Below, one piece after another: positions 50,701 to 59,712 of a stretch of 64,000 nt of DNA. Below the pieces are notes generated by a model, which was not told where the DNA came from, did not search any database, and was given only the letters and a program-made list of their open reading frames with translations. Source of the DNA: a virus; the IMG/VR virus record IMGVR_UViG_3300048011_000525, positions 51,583-115,582 of that record; one strand, given 5' to 3'. How positions within the stretch are numbered: position 1 is the stretch's first letter; every line of letters begins with the position of its first letter. A program made the position numbers and the translations under genes.

Positions 50701-52962
50701 AATGTAGTTGTCAGTAATTGTAATGTTATCTAAATTAATTGTATCAACAAATAAGTTTTTCCAAGTCTTAACACTTGTACCTAAATTGTATGTACTTGCA
50801 ACTTTAGGGTTAATATCTGAATCAATGCCTGCTACAATTTCAATAGTGTCAGTTGCTTCGTCACCAATAGTAATATTTCCGCCAATTGTTACATTACCAG
50901 TTACATCTAAACTTCCTGTTACATTTACGTTAGAATTTAAATTAACAGTGCCGCTGCCAGCAGTAAAGTTAGCATCTTGTGTTAATGTTTCAATAGTATT
51001 TCCGCTAATGCGCCAGTCACCGGTTTCAATTTTAGTGCCATCAACAAATGTAGTATCGCTTCCAGTATTAAATGTAACGCCGTTTTCTGTATTAATTTCA
51101 AAATCACTTACAGCAAAAGTTACATTGCCAGTTTCTTGGTTAACGTAAAACAGGTCGCCGACTCTAAAGTCACCTTTATGGTCTACTGAATTATAACGTA
51201 TTCTTGCACCTGCAGATTCTACAATTTCATTTGCTTGTATAACTGTGTTTGGATCGTTATCAACTTCTTTTCCATTACCTATATATGCAACGTTGTGTCC
51301 AATAGCGTACATGATAACGCCTGGGCCTTCGCCAACAAGTCCAAAGTTACCATAAACACTTGCTGATGCAATAAGTCTAACTTCTGCACCAAACTCGCGT
51401 AAATCAAAACTATCTATAGTTGTTGCTGTGGCTGTACCGTCTGTAATACTCTGCGGAGTTAAATCAAATCCGTCTAAATCTAAATAACTGCTTATGTAAA
51501 CATCATTGCCATCTACACTATCAATGGTGCCTGTAAGCACTGTAGAAGCGTCAGCACTGGTGATAGTTAAAATATTACCCTGTGCAAAGGTTCCTGTAAT
51601 ACCGCTTAGTGTTAGCTTAGTTTTACCTGCGCCTCTGCGTCCTGTTGTTCCATCGTAAGCATACATACTACGATTAGCAAAGTATGTAAAGCTGTTTAGC
51701 CATTCAACCCTTGCACCGTTAGTTAATACTACTGCATCAACACCCGGAGTAATAAACGTTACTGAATGGAATAGTAGTGCTGTATTAACTGATGTACTCG
51801 ATGCTACTGCACCGTCTAAGAATACACCTTTACCTGCGTCACCGTCGTTAAATCCTCTAGGATCACCTGGTAGATTTGTTTGTGATGCAACACTTGATCC
51901 GTTTGTAATTACAGTTGTATTTCTAATGTAAGGGCTTCTGCTAGTTGCAGTATATCCAGTTGCATACTTAAATGCATAACCCGGACTGTAAAATCCTGTA
52001 ACAGTTAGTTCTTCAACAGTTGTTTCACCATTAAGTAGAAATGCATCATTTGTGTTTGTTGCCAATGTTGGTTCTATTGTTACAGAACGAATTCCTTCAC
52101 CTTTAACTGTAACACCTGCTGGAACTGTTAATGGAAATTCTTCTGTATAAACACCCGGACTAATAAGGATAGTGTCTCCAGCAACAGCTACACTTAGAGC
52201 GTGTTTAACACTTGCAAATGGATCAAAGAAGTGATCGCCTAACTGTCCGTCATTGCCATTTTCTGCAACATAATATGTATTACCATGTGTAAGATTAAAA
52301 TCAATTGTGCCTACGTCTAAACTGTCACTAATAATAAGACTCGAAGCACGTAAGTTATTAACATATACATCGTTCCATCTGTTGCCGCCTTGATCAGGAT
52401 CGCTACCTAAAGTATAAAAGTCGTCTATGTCTGGAATAATGTTTGATGCAACATCTGCATTAAACACAAGATTATCAGTATTCTCGTCACCTAGTGTAAT
52501 ATTACCATCTGCTGTAATATTACCGCTTGCATAAATGTTTCCGTCGACATTTAGATCGCTATGTACATCTACACTGCCGGTTCCATTTGGACGAAATTCT
52601 AAGTTTGCGTTTGAATCGTTTGTTGTAATAGCATTGCCTTCAATGTCAATACTATCAATTCTAATTTTGTTAAGTGCAACAACAGTGTCAAGTGTTGCTA
52701 AGTTTAAGTAAGGTTGAGTAGAACTAATAGTATTACCTTGAACAGTAATATCTGCTAAATCTGCTCTATTAGAAACTCTTAAATCTGTAGTACGTGTAGT
52801 ACCTGTGATGTCTAATTCGTATTGAGGTGTTGCGTTCTTGATACCGATGCGTTGATTATTAACATCAAGATATAATAAATCCGTCTCGAAAGCTAAATCG
52901 ATTCCATTACGAATCAAATTCGACTTTAAGAGCGGACCGCTAATACGACCGATGGCGCTCAT
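47743..52962 (-). CDS. Tail fibre protein with DLELRANGTG repeats, 1739 aa
   Basis: The N-terminus (ISGPLLKSNLIRNGIDLAFE) and YLDVNNQRIGIKNATPQYEL mark the attachment region. Residues about 225-560 form a beta-helix (TYYVAENGNDGQLGDHFFDP; LISPGVYTEEFPLTVPAGVT; EWLNSFTYFANRSMYAYD) followed by YNSVDHKGDFRVGDLFYV. From about 670 to 1640 come some twelve repeats of about 75 aa with SNSDLELRANGTGEIYVPNN and DNNLTVSGxTxLxxTxIxGxITHxGxxxQTGN, which should form a long beta-structured shaft. The C-terminus has RFNTDDSRVEIWDGENWVSV modules. It is a paralogue of the 1894-aa protein upstream. It has its own late promoter, a long leader and GAGGAG before the ATG. Confidence 0.82.
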   Translation of the reverse strand: MSAIGRISGPLLKSNLIRNGIDLAFETDLLYLDVNNQRIGIKNATPQYELDITGTTRTTDLRVSNRADLADITVQGNTISSTQPYLNLATLDTVVALNKIRIDSIDIEGNAITTNDSNANLEFRPNGTGSVDVHSDLNVDGNIYASGNITADGNITLGDENTDNLVFNADVASNIIPDIDDFYTLGSDPDQGGNRWNDVYVNNLRASSLIISDSLDVGTIDFNLTHGNTYYVAENGNDGQLGDHFFDPFASVKHALSVAVAGDTILISPGVYTEEFPLTVPAGVTVKGEGIRSVTIEPTLATNTNDAFLLNGETTVEELTVTGFYSPGYAFKYATGYTATSRSPYIRNTTVITNGSSVASQTNLPGDPRGFNDGDAGKGVFLDGAVASSTSVNTALLFHSVTFITPGVDAVVLTNGARVEWLNSFTYFANRSMYAYDGTTGRRGAGKTKLTLSGITGTFAQGNILTITSADASTVLTGTIDSVDGNDVYISSYLDLDGFDLTPQSITDGTATATTIDSFDLREFGAEVRLIASASVYGNFGLVGEGPGVIMYAIGHNVAYIGNGKEVDNDPNTVIQANEIVESAGARIRYNSVDHKGDFRVGDLFYVNQETGNVTFAVSDFEINTENGVTFNTGSDTTFVDGTKIETGDWRISGNTIETLTQDANFTAGSGTVNLNSNVNVTGSLDVTGNVTIGGNITIGDEATDTIEIVAGIDSDINPKVASTYNLGTSVKTWKNLFVDTINLDNITITDNYITTTASNSDLELRANGTGEIYVPNNNVQIDNNLTVSGVTTLANTNITGTITHIGDYIQTGNFDIAGSISNGNIDIAGNVITTTSSNSDLELRASGTGEIYVPNNDVQIDNNLTVSGATNLQGTTVTGTISHIGNTTQTGNYTITGSFTNGNIQIDGSTIETTDTNSDLELRAAGTGTINIPTNDVTFSQALTVSGATDLQNTTINGLVTHTGNYIQTGNFDIAGAISNGNIDIAGNVIQTTDSNSDLDLRASGTGEILIPNNNVQINNDLTVDGTTTFNDDVTVTGVITHIGDYIQTGDTSITGNVIVTQDLDVTGSAQFEEILVDDNFITTTTSNADLELRASGTGEILIPNNDVKIVNDLTVDGNINISSNLLTTGLITAHRFSTSNILIDENFIETTQSNSNLDLRANGTGKVYIPNNNVVIDNDLTVAGTTSLQDINIDGDVTQTGNTVQTGNHNITGNHTITGSLSATGTAQFENIKIDDNFITTTQSNSDLDLRATEYGIISIPNNNVEINNNLNVIGTTTLTTINVSENITTNTFTTGDLLLDDNFVTTTQSNSNLELRANGTGEVYVPNNNVVIDNNLTVAGNTVLSNTNIVGNITHTGNVIQEGDITLTGNLDVEGDVIISATVVQFEDIQVSGNKITTTETDSNLELRANGTGKIYIPSNDLIVDQNLIVNGTITVGNIVSSGKITANSFSTGDILIDDNFITTTQSNSDLELRANGTGSVVFDAISFSGSTITTAGDFTISPGSGVVNISATGALKIPTGTTLERPTVATGQIRYNTDLERFEGYNGTNWINLKGVEDLDGDTKITAELSEGTNDNTIRFDVAGSTVATIDSDGLTAPKVEVDDISIDSNIIETTNANKDLALRANGTGSVKFDNISFNGSTIRNTLANSLTTFENAGAGYVKFDGTYGVVLPTGPSGQRPPVEFTELGQTRFNTDDSRVEIWDGENWVSVAGSSSGITRNEAEEIALSTVLVLG

Positions 52963-53091
52963 CTTTTCTCCTCAATACGGGGATCCTGTCCCTCTACCCT
53001 AAATTTTCAGCTTTCGCTCTTTGCCGGATAACCACAGTTAGTCCTGCTCAGCTTATAGATATGTTGGTCTACAATGGTCTTGCTTTGCATT
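52963..53091 (-). promoter_or_regulatory. Long structured 5' leader of the 1739-aa fibre gene
   Basis: About 129 nt separate the predicted late start (near 53091) from the ATG, far more than for other late genes here. The RNA contains GGA(C)UAAC-UGUG-GUUAUCC (7 bp with one bulge), AGC-GAAA-GCU with a GNRA loop, and GGGA-CAGGA-UCCC just before the Shine-Dalgarno. I do not recognise the class. No tRNA or known riboswitch core was found. Confidence 0.5.
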
Positions 53092-53096
53092 AATAG

Positions 53097-53104
53097 TATT
53101 TATG
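53097..53104 (-). promoter_or_regulatory. Late promoter of the 1739-aa fibre gene (CATAAATA)
   Basis: CATAAATACTATTA on the minus strand, about 135 nt upstream of the ATG. The bases after the motif match the T4 late pattern well. Confidence 0.65.
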
Positions 53105-53126
53105 CTTTTATGATAAAAGGGCTGGA

Positions 53127-56100
53127 TTAGCCAAAGATTAGCGTATATTCTAAAAGTAAATCATCGAATTCTGCTGCGCTAATTGATTGCTGAATCCCGG
53201 CAGAAGTAACAAACTGAGTGCCGTCCCATACTTCTAATACGTCTTGGTCAGTATTCCAACGTGTTGTACCTACTTCAGGAGTTACTGGACGTTCAGATGA
53301 CGTACCGTATGGTATAACAACAGAGTTTCCGTTAAATTTAACTGCGCCGTATAAGTTATTTTCAAATGTTAATACTGCATTAGAATTATTTGAAATAGTT
53401 CCTTGTGATATTGTAATATCATCTAATAATAGTTCACCAGTTCCGTTTGCACGTAAGACTAAGTCAGTGTTAAGTGTTGAAATAATATTATTTTCTAGTT
53501 TTATATCATCAATATTTAATTTAGTAACATTAAGTCCAAATTCGTCAATTGACGCAGTTTGTACACCGTTGGTATTAAATATTAACGTATTATTTGTAGG
53601 ACTAGCTAACACACTTGTAAGTTTGTTACTAGAATAAATACCGGCAAACGTAACTAAATTATTATTTTTGTATGCTTGAAAAAGATTATCAGTAGAATTA
53701 AAGCGCAATCCGCTATCAATAAGTTGATCTTCAGACGCTGTGCCAACTGGTATTACAACAGCTCCATTACTATCAAATGTAAGATTATTATTAACATCAA
53801 GTGTAATATCAACACTGATAGTACTCAATGTGTCTGCATTTAAGAACAAATCTTGTAAAACAATATTGCTGCCTTCACTAGGACGCAATTCTAAATTACT
53901 GTTACTATCTGTTGTTGTAATAACGTTATCAAATAATTGTATGTTTGAACTTAGTTCAAAGTCTTCAAAGGTAAATGATGTATCAATTTTAATATTAGAT
54001 GCATTAAGTATTTCTGTTGTTACATCATTGTCTACTTGCATGTCGGTACCAACTACTTCGACTACTCCGGCGCCTTGTGCTGATAATTCTAAATTAGAAT
54101 TACTGTCTTGTGAACTAATAACATTTGCATCGAACAACACATCCTCTAACTGTAAATCGTCTTGGATATTTGATGTGCTAACAGTTACCGTACCTACAAC
54201 ACTCATATTACCTACTTGTGTTCTGTTGCCAGTTTGTGTAATATTACCTACAATGTTAGTATTATCAATGTTAGTTGTTCCATTTACTGTTATATTATTA
54301 TCAATGTTAACATTGTTAGACGGAACATATACTAATTTGTTTTCAAATGCTCTTAATTCTAAATTAGCATTTGATAATGTAGTAGAAATATAGTTATCAT
54401 CGAGCGTTGTTGTATTTGAAGCTGTTAAGCTAGGTGCAATAATAGTAGATGAAATTAAGCTAGATAATGTTGTGTTTCCTATGACATTTACATCATTAGT
54501 TATACTTACATCAGTATTTGAAAATAATACACTGCTAGTTCCATTTGCACGTAATTCTAAATTAGGATCAAAATAGTCTCCGTCAAATAATAAGCTATTA
54601 AAATATCCAGGTGTTGCTGTTTCTATATCTATAATTTCATCTAATACAGATTTAATAAAGTTGTCTAGTGCAGTATTTCCTGTAGTCCCATTTGCAATAT
54701 ACTGCAAGTAAGAAATATAATCGCTAGTAGTGTTTGTTCCGCTTTGATTCACGTCGACGTAGTTATTATCTATAAAGAAGTTAACGAGATTCTTTTCAGT
54801 CTGACCTATAAAGTCGACTGCTGTAAATCCATTAATAATAGATTGCACAATACTAGGAATACTCTCTGCTTCATTACTTGCATTTGACGGGCGTAATCCT
54901 TCTCCAAAGTTACGAATTATGTTTTCATCAATATTAATGTTGCCGCCGGACATTTCATTACTTACTAATAAATCGCCAGTAATGTCAACGTTACCTGTTT
55001 GTGTATTATTACCTATTTGTGTAGTTTGGCCTGTTTGTGTAACAGAGTTAAAACTAGCCTCTATTGGATTAACTTCGGTTACAATTCCTATATCTTCAAT
55101 TGTAGATACTGTATCCCATTCAACAATGGTATTTACAGCTCTAAAAATAATATCAATAGTATTACCTTGTGGAACAAATGAAGCTGTTAATACTTGATCG
55201 TCAAATAATCCACTAGACTCATTCCACTCGTAAAGTGTACCAACACCTGATTCAAATACTCTTAGATAAAAGGAATTAGAGTTAGAAACACTTTTAAATC
55301 TTGCTTGAAAATCATAAGTACTTCCTGGCGTAACTGTTATTTCTTGAGATACGTTACGTGCTGCACCTGTTGCATTTATTTGCAATCTACTGTTTATACT
55401 TCTTGCACTTCCGCCGCCTGATTGATCCCAGTTATTTAAATTAGTATCAAAAGTTCCATTAATTACAAGTTCTGGACCGTATTTGTAAAATGTTCTACTG
55501 TTTCTTAAATTTGTAAATCCATTTATATCAAGAGTGTTGTCAATCAGCATAGTGTCTTCAACATATACACTGCCGGTTCCGTTTGCACGTAATTCTAAAT
55601 CTAAATTACCATTATTAGTAGTAATATAATTCTGAGTTATTGTAAGGTCGCCTACTAATGCTTCATTAAACTGTGTTTGAGACGTGACATTAATATTACC
55701 GTTGTTGGTAATATTATTAACAGCTAAGTTATTATTAATTTTTACATCATTATTTGGAACAAGTATTTCACCAGTACCCGAAGCACGAAGTTCTAAGTCT
55801 GTGTTTGTACTTGTAGTTGTAATGACGTTGCCGTCAAACAATATTTCTTCAAACCGTGCTTGACTACCAATATCAATATCTCCAGGGACACTATAGTTGG
55901 TAAGAGTATAATCACCAATTTGAACTCTATCGCTAATATATCTTAGTAATCCAGTAACATTTGTATCTCGTAAGTTTGTTGTTCCGTCAACTGTTAGATT
56001 ATTGTTAATTTGAACATTATTGTTAGGAACAAGTATTTTACCAGTTGCACGAAGTTCTAGATCACTGTTAGAAGTTGTAGTTGATATAAAGTTATCTTCA

Positions 56101-58811
56101 ATTGAAATATCACCGTTTGATATTTCTCCAGCAATATCTAAGTTGCCAGTTTGTGTTCTATCACCAGTGTGTGTTACAGTTCCAGTAATTGTAGTATCTT
56201 GTAAACTAGTTGCGCCACTTACAGTTAAATCCTGTGTAATTTCAACATCGTTAGCGTCAACGTTAATGTCGCCTGTTGCACTTAATGTTAAATTACCTGT
56301 AGTAGTAATAAAGTTATCTTCAATATAAAGATTGCCGTTTGTCCATTCACCATTTAGCGTAACATTACCTGTTTGTACAGTGTCACCAATGTGTGTTAGT
56401 TCGCCAGTAATTGTAGTACCTTGTAAATCAGTATCGGTGCTAACTGTTAAATTGTTATCAATCTGTACATTGTTGTTAGGTACTAATATCTCTCCTGTGC
56501 CACTAGCACGTAATTCTAAGTCTGAATTGCTATCAGTACTAGTTATGAAGTTATCTTCAATAAGAATATTGCCATTACTAATTTCACCAGCAATGATATA
56601 GTTGCCAGTTTGTGTTCTATTACCTACATAAGTTATTGTGCCTGACAGTGCAGTACCTTGCATATCTAGTGTGCCGGCAACTGTTAAATTGTTATCAATT
56701 TGTACATCATTGTTAGGTACATAAATCCTATTTGTAGAACGTAAATCTAAATTTGCATTACTAATGTCAGTAGTAATGTAATTTTCGTCAATTGTAATAT
56801 CATCAATTTCTGCACGATCTACATTAATGTTTGCCCAAGGGCGTACTTCTTCACCTAAATTGTGTGTTAGGGTAACGTGCGGTTTAAAATCTTGTTCTAA
56901 GTCTACATTAAAAGTTAATGTATCAGCAGCAGTATCTCTTCCTGGTTGATTACCTGCGATGTTTAATGTGCCGCCAAAACTAAAATCATCTCTAATATCA
57001 AGACTACCAAATATATTAGTATTGTTATTAATATTCATAGTATCAGTAGCAGATACTAAATTTAGATCTCCTGTCGGGGTGCTAATAGCGTTATTAGCAA
57101 TTGTAATATTACCAGTAGTAACTTCTGTACTTGAAATAACTGTAGTATCGCCGCCGGGGCTAACAATTCGTAATCCTTGTAGTGCATCAATATCAGCTGT
57201 ATCGATATTAATACTAGAATTTCCTGACTCTAAATCTACAAAGAAATTGTCTCCAACTCTGAAGTTACCTTTTTGATCTGTACTAACAAAGTGTATTTGT
57301 CCTGAGTTTAACTCAACAATTTCATTTGCTTGAATTACATCTTCTTGATCATTGTCGCTTTTATTTCCAGCGCCAATATAACCAAAGTTGTGTTGTATTA
57401 GATACATTAATGTATCTGCACCATCTGCTACAGCGCCGTAAGTACCGTATACGTTTGCTGACCCTATTGAACGTAGTTCTGCGCCGCCGCTTATTCCTGC
57501 AAATGCATAAAGGCCTCTGTTAGCATAATATGTAAACGAGTTAAGCCATTCTACTCTAACATCGTTTGTCATGTTAATTACATCAGCACCAGGACTAATA
57601 AACGTACAACTATGGAACAACATTGATTTGTTAACTGTTGCTGCATTCAATTCATTACCGTCAATCCAAGCACCGCGTCCTGCATCTCCTGCGCCTTGGC
57701 TAGTTTCTTGTGTTATTACAGTTACATTTTGAATGTAAGGGCTTCGTTCGCTCATTACAGCATCAGTAGCAAAACGGAAAGCATAACCTGTATTGTTTAC
57801 ACTATTGTAATAATAGTCTTTGATTGTTAAGTTTGCTATTAATGTTTTATCACTTAAATGAAAGACGTCTTCACTTTGACTACTAGTATCTGCTATAATT
57901 GTTGTGTTGCGTATATCTTGGCCAATAACACTAACATTGTTAGGCACTACTAACGGTAGAGCTTCTTGATAGTCGCCTGCTGCAACTAAAATAGTAAAAG
58001 GCTGATCACTACTTGCTTCTGCACGTGAAAGTGCTTCAGATATTGTTGCTAACGGATCAAAAATATGATCTCCACTATTTGCATCATTACCTTCTTGTGC
58101 AACATAAATTATGCCGCCGTGTTTTGTAAGTAAATCTACTCCATTTAGTTCGTAACCACTAACAGTAACACTAGCACCGTTTACTAAGTTTGTATATAAT
58201 TCTGTCCAGCGTTTTTCTGAAGTTCCTAAACTATATAAATCAGATTGGTCTGGAATAATATTACTGTCAAGATCTGTTTCTAAAGTAACAGTGTCTGTAT
58301 CTGAATCGCCAAATGTAATATTGCCGTCGAACGTAATATTGCCTGGAGTATAAATATCTCCAAATACATTTAAATTACTTAATACTTCAGTAGTACCAGT
58401 GCCGTTTGGAGTTAGATCAATGTTAGCATTAGATAATATTGTACTAACAATATTATCACTAATACGAATAGTTCCATTTTCCATATTAGCCATAACAATA
58501 GCTTCAGATGCATTTAAATAAATGTCGCCTACAAGAACTCTAAACGTGCTATCTGTAATTTCAAAACCCGGAGTAGTTGTTGATAAAGATGCTATTAAAT
58601 TTGTAGTTTGTAAGGTTTGAGAAATTTGCAGTTCACTAGCAGGGGCTTCTAAGTCAACACCTATACGGCCGTTAGCAACATCTACTTTTAATAGAGTTGT
58701 GTCGCTATTAGTATTTTTAAAACTTAAATTTTGTTGGGTATTATTAGCAATGCCTTGTCTTAACAAGTTTGCTTCTAATAACGATCCGGATATTCTACCT
58801 ACTTGTGCCAC
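53127..58811 (-). CDS. Tail fibre protein with DLELRANGTG repeats and an inserted CBM-like domain, 1894 aa
   Basis: It starts at GTG 58811 with AGGAG upstream; the protein begins AQVGRISGSLLEANLLRQG. It contains a beta-helix (IYVAQEGNDANSGDHIFDP; ILVAAGDYQEALPLVVPNNV; EWLNSFTYYANRGLYAFAG, about 230-480) and FVSTDQKGNFRVGDNFFV (about 520). About twelve SNSDLELRASGTGEILVPNN-type repeats follow. A carbohydrate-binding-like domain (GPELVINGTFDTNLNNWD; SQEITVTPGSTYDFQARF, about 1110-1247) sits within the repeats. The end has RWNTDQDVLEVWDGTQFVTS. It is paralogous to the 1739-aa protein. Role: tail fibre with a possible glycan-binding insert. Confidence 0.82.
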   Translation of the reverse strand: MAQVGRISGSLLEANLLRQGIANNTQQNLSFKNTNSDTTLLKVDVANGRIGVDLEAPASELQISQTLQTTNLIASLSTTTPGFEITDSTFRVLVGDIYLNASEAIVMANMENGTIRISDNIVSTILSNANIDLTPNGTGTTEVLSNLNVFGDIYTPGNITFDGNITFGDSDTDTVTLETDLDSNIIPDQSDLYSLGTSEKRWTELYTNLVNGASVTVSGYELNGVDLLTKHGGIIYVAQEGNDANSGDHIFDPLATISEALSRAEASSDQPFTILVAAGDYQEALPLVVPNNVSVIGQDIRNTTIIADTSSQSEDVFHLSDKTLIANLTIKDYYYNSVNNTGYAFRFATDAVMSERSPYIQNVTVITQETSQGAGDAGRGAWIDGNELNAATVNKSMLFHSCTFISPGADVINMTNDVRVEWLNSFTYYANRGLYAFAGISGGAELRSIGSANVYGTYGAVADGADTLMYLIQHNFGYIGAGNKSDNDQEDVIQANEIVELNSGQIHFVSTDQKGNFRVGDNFFVDLESGNSSINIDTADIDALQGLRIVSPGGDTTVISSTEVTTGNITIANNAISTPTGDLNLVSATDTMNINNNTNIFGSLDIRDDFSFGGTLNIAGNQPGRDTAADTLTFNVDLEQDFKPHVTLTHNLGEEVRPWANINVDRAEIDDITIDENYITTDISNANLDLRSTNRIYVPNNDVQIDNNLTVAGTLDMQGTALSGTITYVGNRTQTGNYIIAGEISNGNILIEDNFITSTDSNSDLELRASGTGEILVPNNNVQIDNNLTVSTDTDLQGTTITGELTHIGDTVQTGNVTLNGEWTNGNLYIEDNFITTTGNLTLSATGDINVDANDVEITQDLTVSGATSLQDTTITGTVTHTGDRTQTGNLDIAGEISNGDISIEDNFISTTTSNSDLELRATGKILVPNNNVQINNNLTVDGTTNLRDTNVTGLLRYISDRVQIGDYTLTNYSVPGDIDIGSQARFEEILFDGNVITTTSTNTDLELRASGTGEILVPNNDVKINNNLAVNNITNNGNINVTSQTQFNEALVGDLTITQNYITTNNGNLDLELRANGTGSVYVEDTMLIDNTLDINGFTNLRNSRTFYKYGPELVINGTFDTNLNNWDQSGGGSARSINSRLQINATGAARNVSQEITVTPGSTYDFQARFKSVSNSNSFYLRVFESGVGTLYEWNESSGLFDDQVLTASFVPQGNTIDIIFRAVNTIVEWDTVSTIEDIGIVTEVNPIEASFNSVTQTGQTTQIGNNTQTGNVDITGDLLVSNEMSGGNINIDENIIRNFGEGLRPSNASNEAESIPSIVQSIINGFTAVDFIGQTEKNLVNFFIDNNYVDVNQSGTNTTSDYISYLQYIANGTTGNTALDNFIKSVLDEIIDIETATPGYFNSLLFDGDYFDPNLELRANGTSSVLFSNTDVSITNDVNVIGNTTLSSLISSTIIAPSLTASNTTTLDDNYISTTLSNANLELRAFENKLVYVPSNNVNIDNNITVNGTTNIDNTNIVGNITQTGNRTQVGNMSVVGTVTVSTSNIQDDLQLEDVLFDANVISSQDSNSNLELSAQGAGVVEVVGTDMQVDNDVTTEILNASNIKIDTSFTFEDFELSSNIQLFDNVITTTDSNSNLELRPSEGSNIVLQDLFLNADTLSTISVDITLDVNNNLTFDSNGAVVIPVGTASEDQLIDSGLRFNSTDNLFQAYKNNNLVTFAGIYSSNKLTSVLASPTNNTLIFNTNGVQTASIDEFGLNVTKLNIDDIKLENNIISTLNTDLVLRANGTGELLLDDITISQGTISNNSNAVLTFENNLYGAVKFNGNSVVIPYGTSSERPVTPEVGTTRWNTDQDVLEVWDGTQFVTSAGIQQSISAAEFDDLLLEYTLIFG
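55070..55481 (-). other. CBM4/9-like jelly-roll domain inserted in the fibre repeats
   Basis: ELVINGTFDTNLNNWDQSGG opens like a CBM4/9 or galactose-binding-like domain. RLQINATGAARNVSQEITV and TPGSTYDFQARFKS follow in the usual order. The flanking repeats resume on both sides, and the paralogue at 47743 has no counterpart. Confidence 0.65.
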
Positions 58812-58832
58812 TCACTATTCTCCTTGACACAG

Positions 58833-58840
58833 TATTTATT
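58833..58840 (-). promoter_or_regulatory. Late promoter of the 1894-aa fibre gene (AATAAATA)
   Basis: AATAAATACTGTG on the minus strand, 21 nt upstream of the GTG start, close to the stop of the preceding gene. Confidence 0.6.
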
Positions 58841-58843
58841 GAA

Positions 58844-59359
58844 TTACTTGTCTAGATTGTGTACCACTACAACTGGCTTGCCTGCGTCTATAGGGCTTGC
58901 AAATTCAATATACCATCCAGGAGGTTTTCCTGCTGGATTTTGTACTACATCATAGTTAGTTATTGGAACTTGTACAACATTTTCTACAAATACAAGAATT
59001 TGTTGTGGAGTAGTTGGGTATGGAAAATCTGGATCTTGACTGTTTAACGTTCCAAACACTGTTTCGATTGCATCGCCATTACCTAAGTTTTGCCATATAA
59101 TGCCGGGGTCTCTATTTGGTTCTTTATAACGTATTTGTCTCCATGCATCGTCTTGATACACTTCAAATTCGCTTACATCTGTGTTGTAACGCATATGTCC
59201 ATTTTTTGGAAACTGTGGACGAGTTTCTGTAGGTCCTTTAGGGACAAGAACAACATTTTCACTGTCAAGAATAACTTCTTTATCAACGGCAGTTACGTGT
59301 ACGCCTCTGCCGATACCAAGGCTTCTAGTGTTTGTTGTTTGTCTCTTAATATACTTCAT
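58844..59359 (-). CDS. Virion structural protein, fibre-associated
   Basis: 171 aa. KYIKRQTTNTRSLGIGRGVH begins the protein. A middle YNTDVSEFEVYQDDAWRQI matches the C-terminal modules of the fibre proteins (RFNTDxxxxExWDGxxW). The end (QQILVFVENVVQVPITNYDV; PPGWYIEFASPIDAGKPVVV) resembles a beta domain seen in phage neck or fibre proteins. The ATG overlaps the previous stop (TAATG). The exact place in the virion is unknown. Confidence 0.65.
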   Translation of the reverse strand: MKYIKRQTTNTRSLGIGRGVHVTAVDKEVILDSENVVLVPKGPTETRPQFPKNGHMRYNTDVSEFEVYQDDAWRQIRYKEPNRDPGIIWQNLGNGDAIETVFGTLNSQDPDFPYPTTPQQILVFVENVVQVPITNYDVVQNPAGKPPGWYIEFASPIDAGKPVVVVHNLDK

Positions 59360-59703
59360 TAGACTTCCATATAACTTACGGTTGCTGTAATATTAGTCGG
59401 TGATGTACTTGATGCTCTAATAATATCGCCTGCCTCAAGTATAATTTTTTCTTCGTTAAATGTAAATGTTTCACCTGCAGGAATTGGAATATTGTTTAGT
59501 ACCATATTGTCTACTCCTGCTGCTACACCGCCTGCACAAAAATGCACGTCTAAGTATGAGTCGCCGCCGTCTGTGTATATTTCTTCTTGTGGGTTAACAG
59601 CAACATTACAAAACAACATAGCAGTTACAGCCCAGCTTTTGCCTGCTGGTACTTCTAATATGCTTGTATCTCCGCCGCCAACTTGTGTTGATTGTATTGC
59701 CAT
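59359..59703 (-). CDS. Small beta-sandwich virion protein C
   Basis: 114 aa. TSILEVPAGKSWAVTAMLFCN, NMVLNNIPIPAGETFTFNEE, KIILEAGDIIRAS and NITATVSYMEV show the same strand pattern as the proteins at 26621 and 47409. It is the clearest member, since VPAGKxWxVxxxxxxN and LExGDxIxA are commonly seen in tail-fibre-associated proteins. It is co-translated with the downstream gene through TAATG. Confidence 0.65.
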   Translation of the reverse strand: MAIQSTQVGGGDTSILEVPAGKSWAVTAMLFCNVAVNPQEEIYTDGGDSYLDVHFCAGGVAAGVDNMVLNNIPIPAGETFTFNEEKIILEAGDIIRASSTSPTNITATVSYMEV

Positions 59704-59712
59704 TTTTTCTTC

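Noticed and set aside
52963-53126. Possible tRNA or known riboswitch in the long fibre leader
   Set aside because: No T-loop (GTTCRANNC) or anticodon arm could be found, and no conserved core of glutamine, SAM, cobalamin, preQ1 or hammerhead RNAs was seen.
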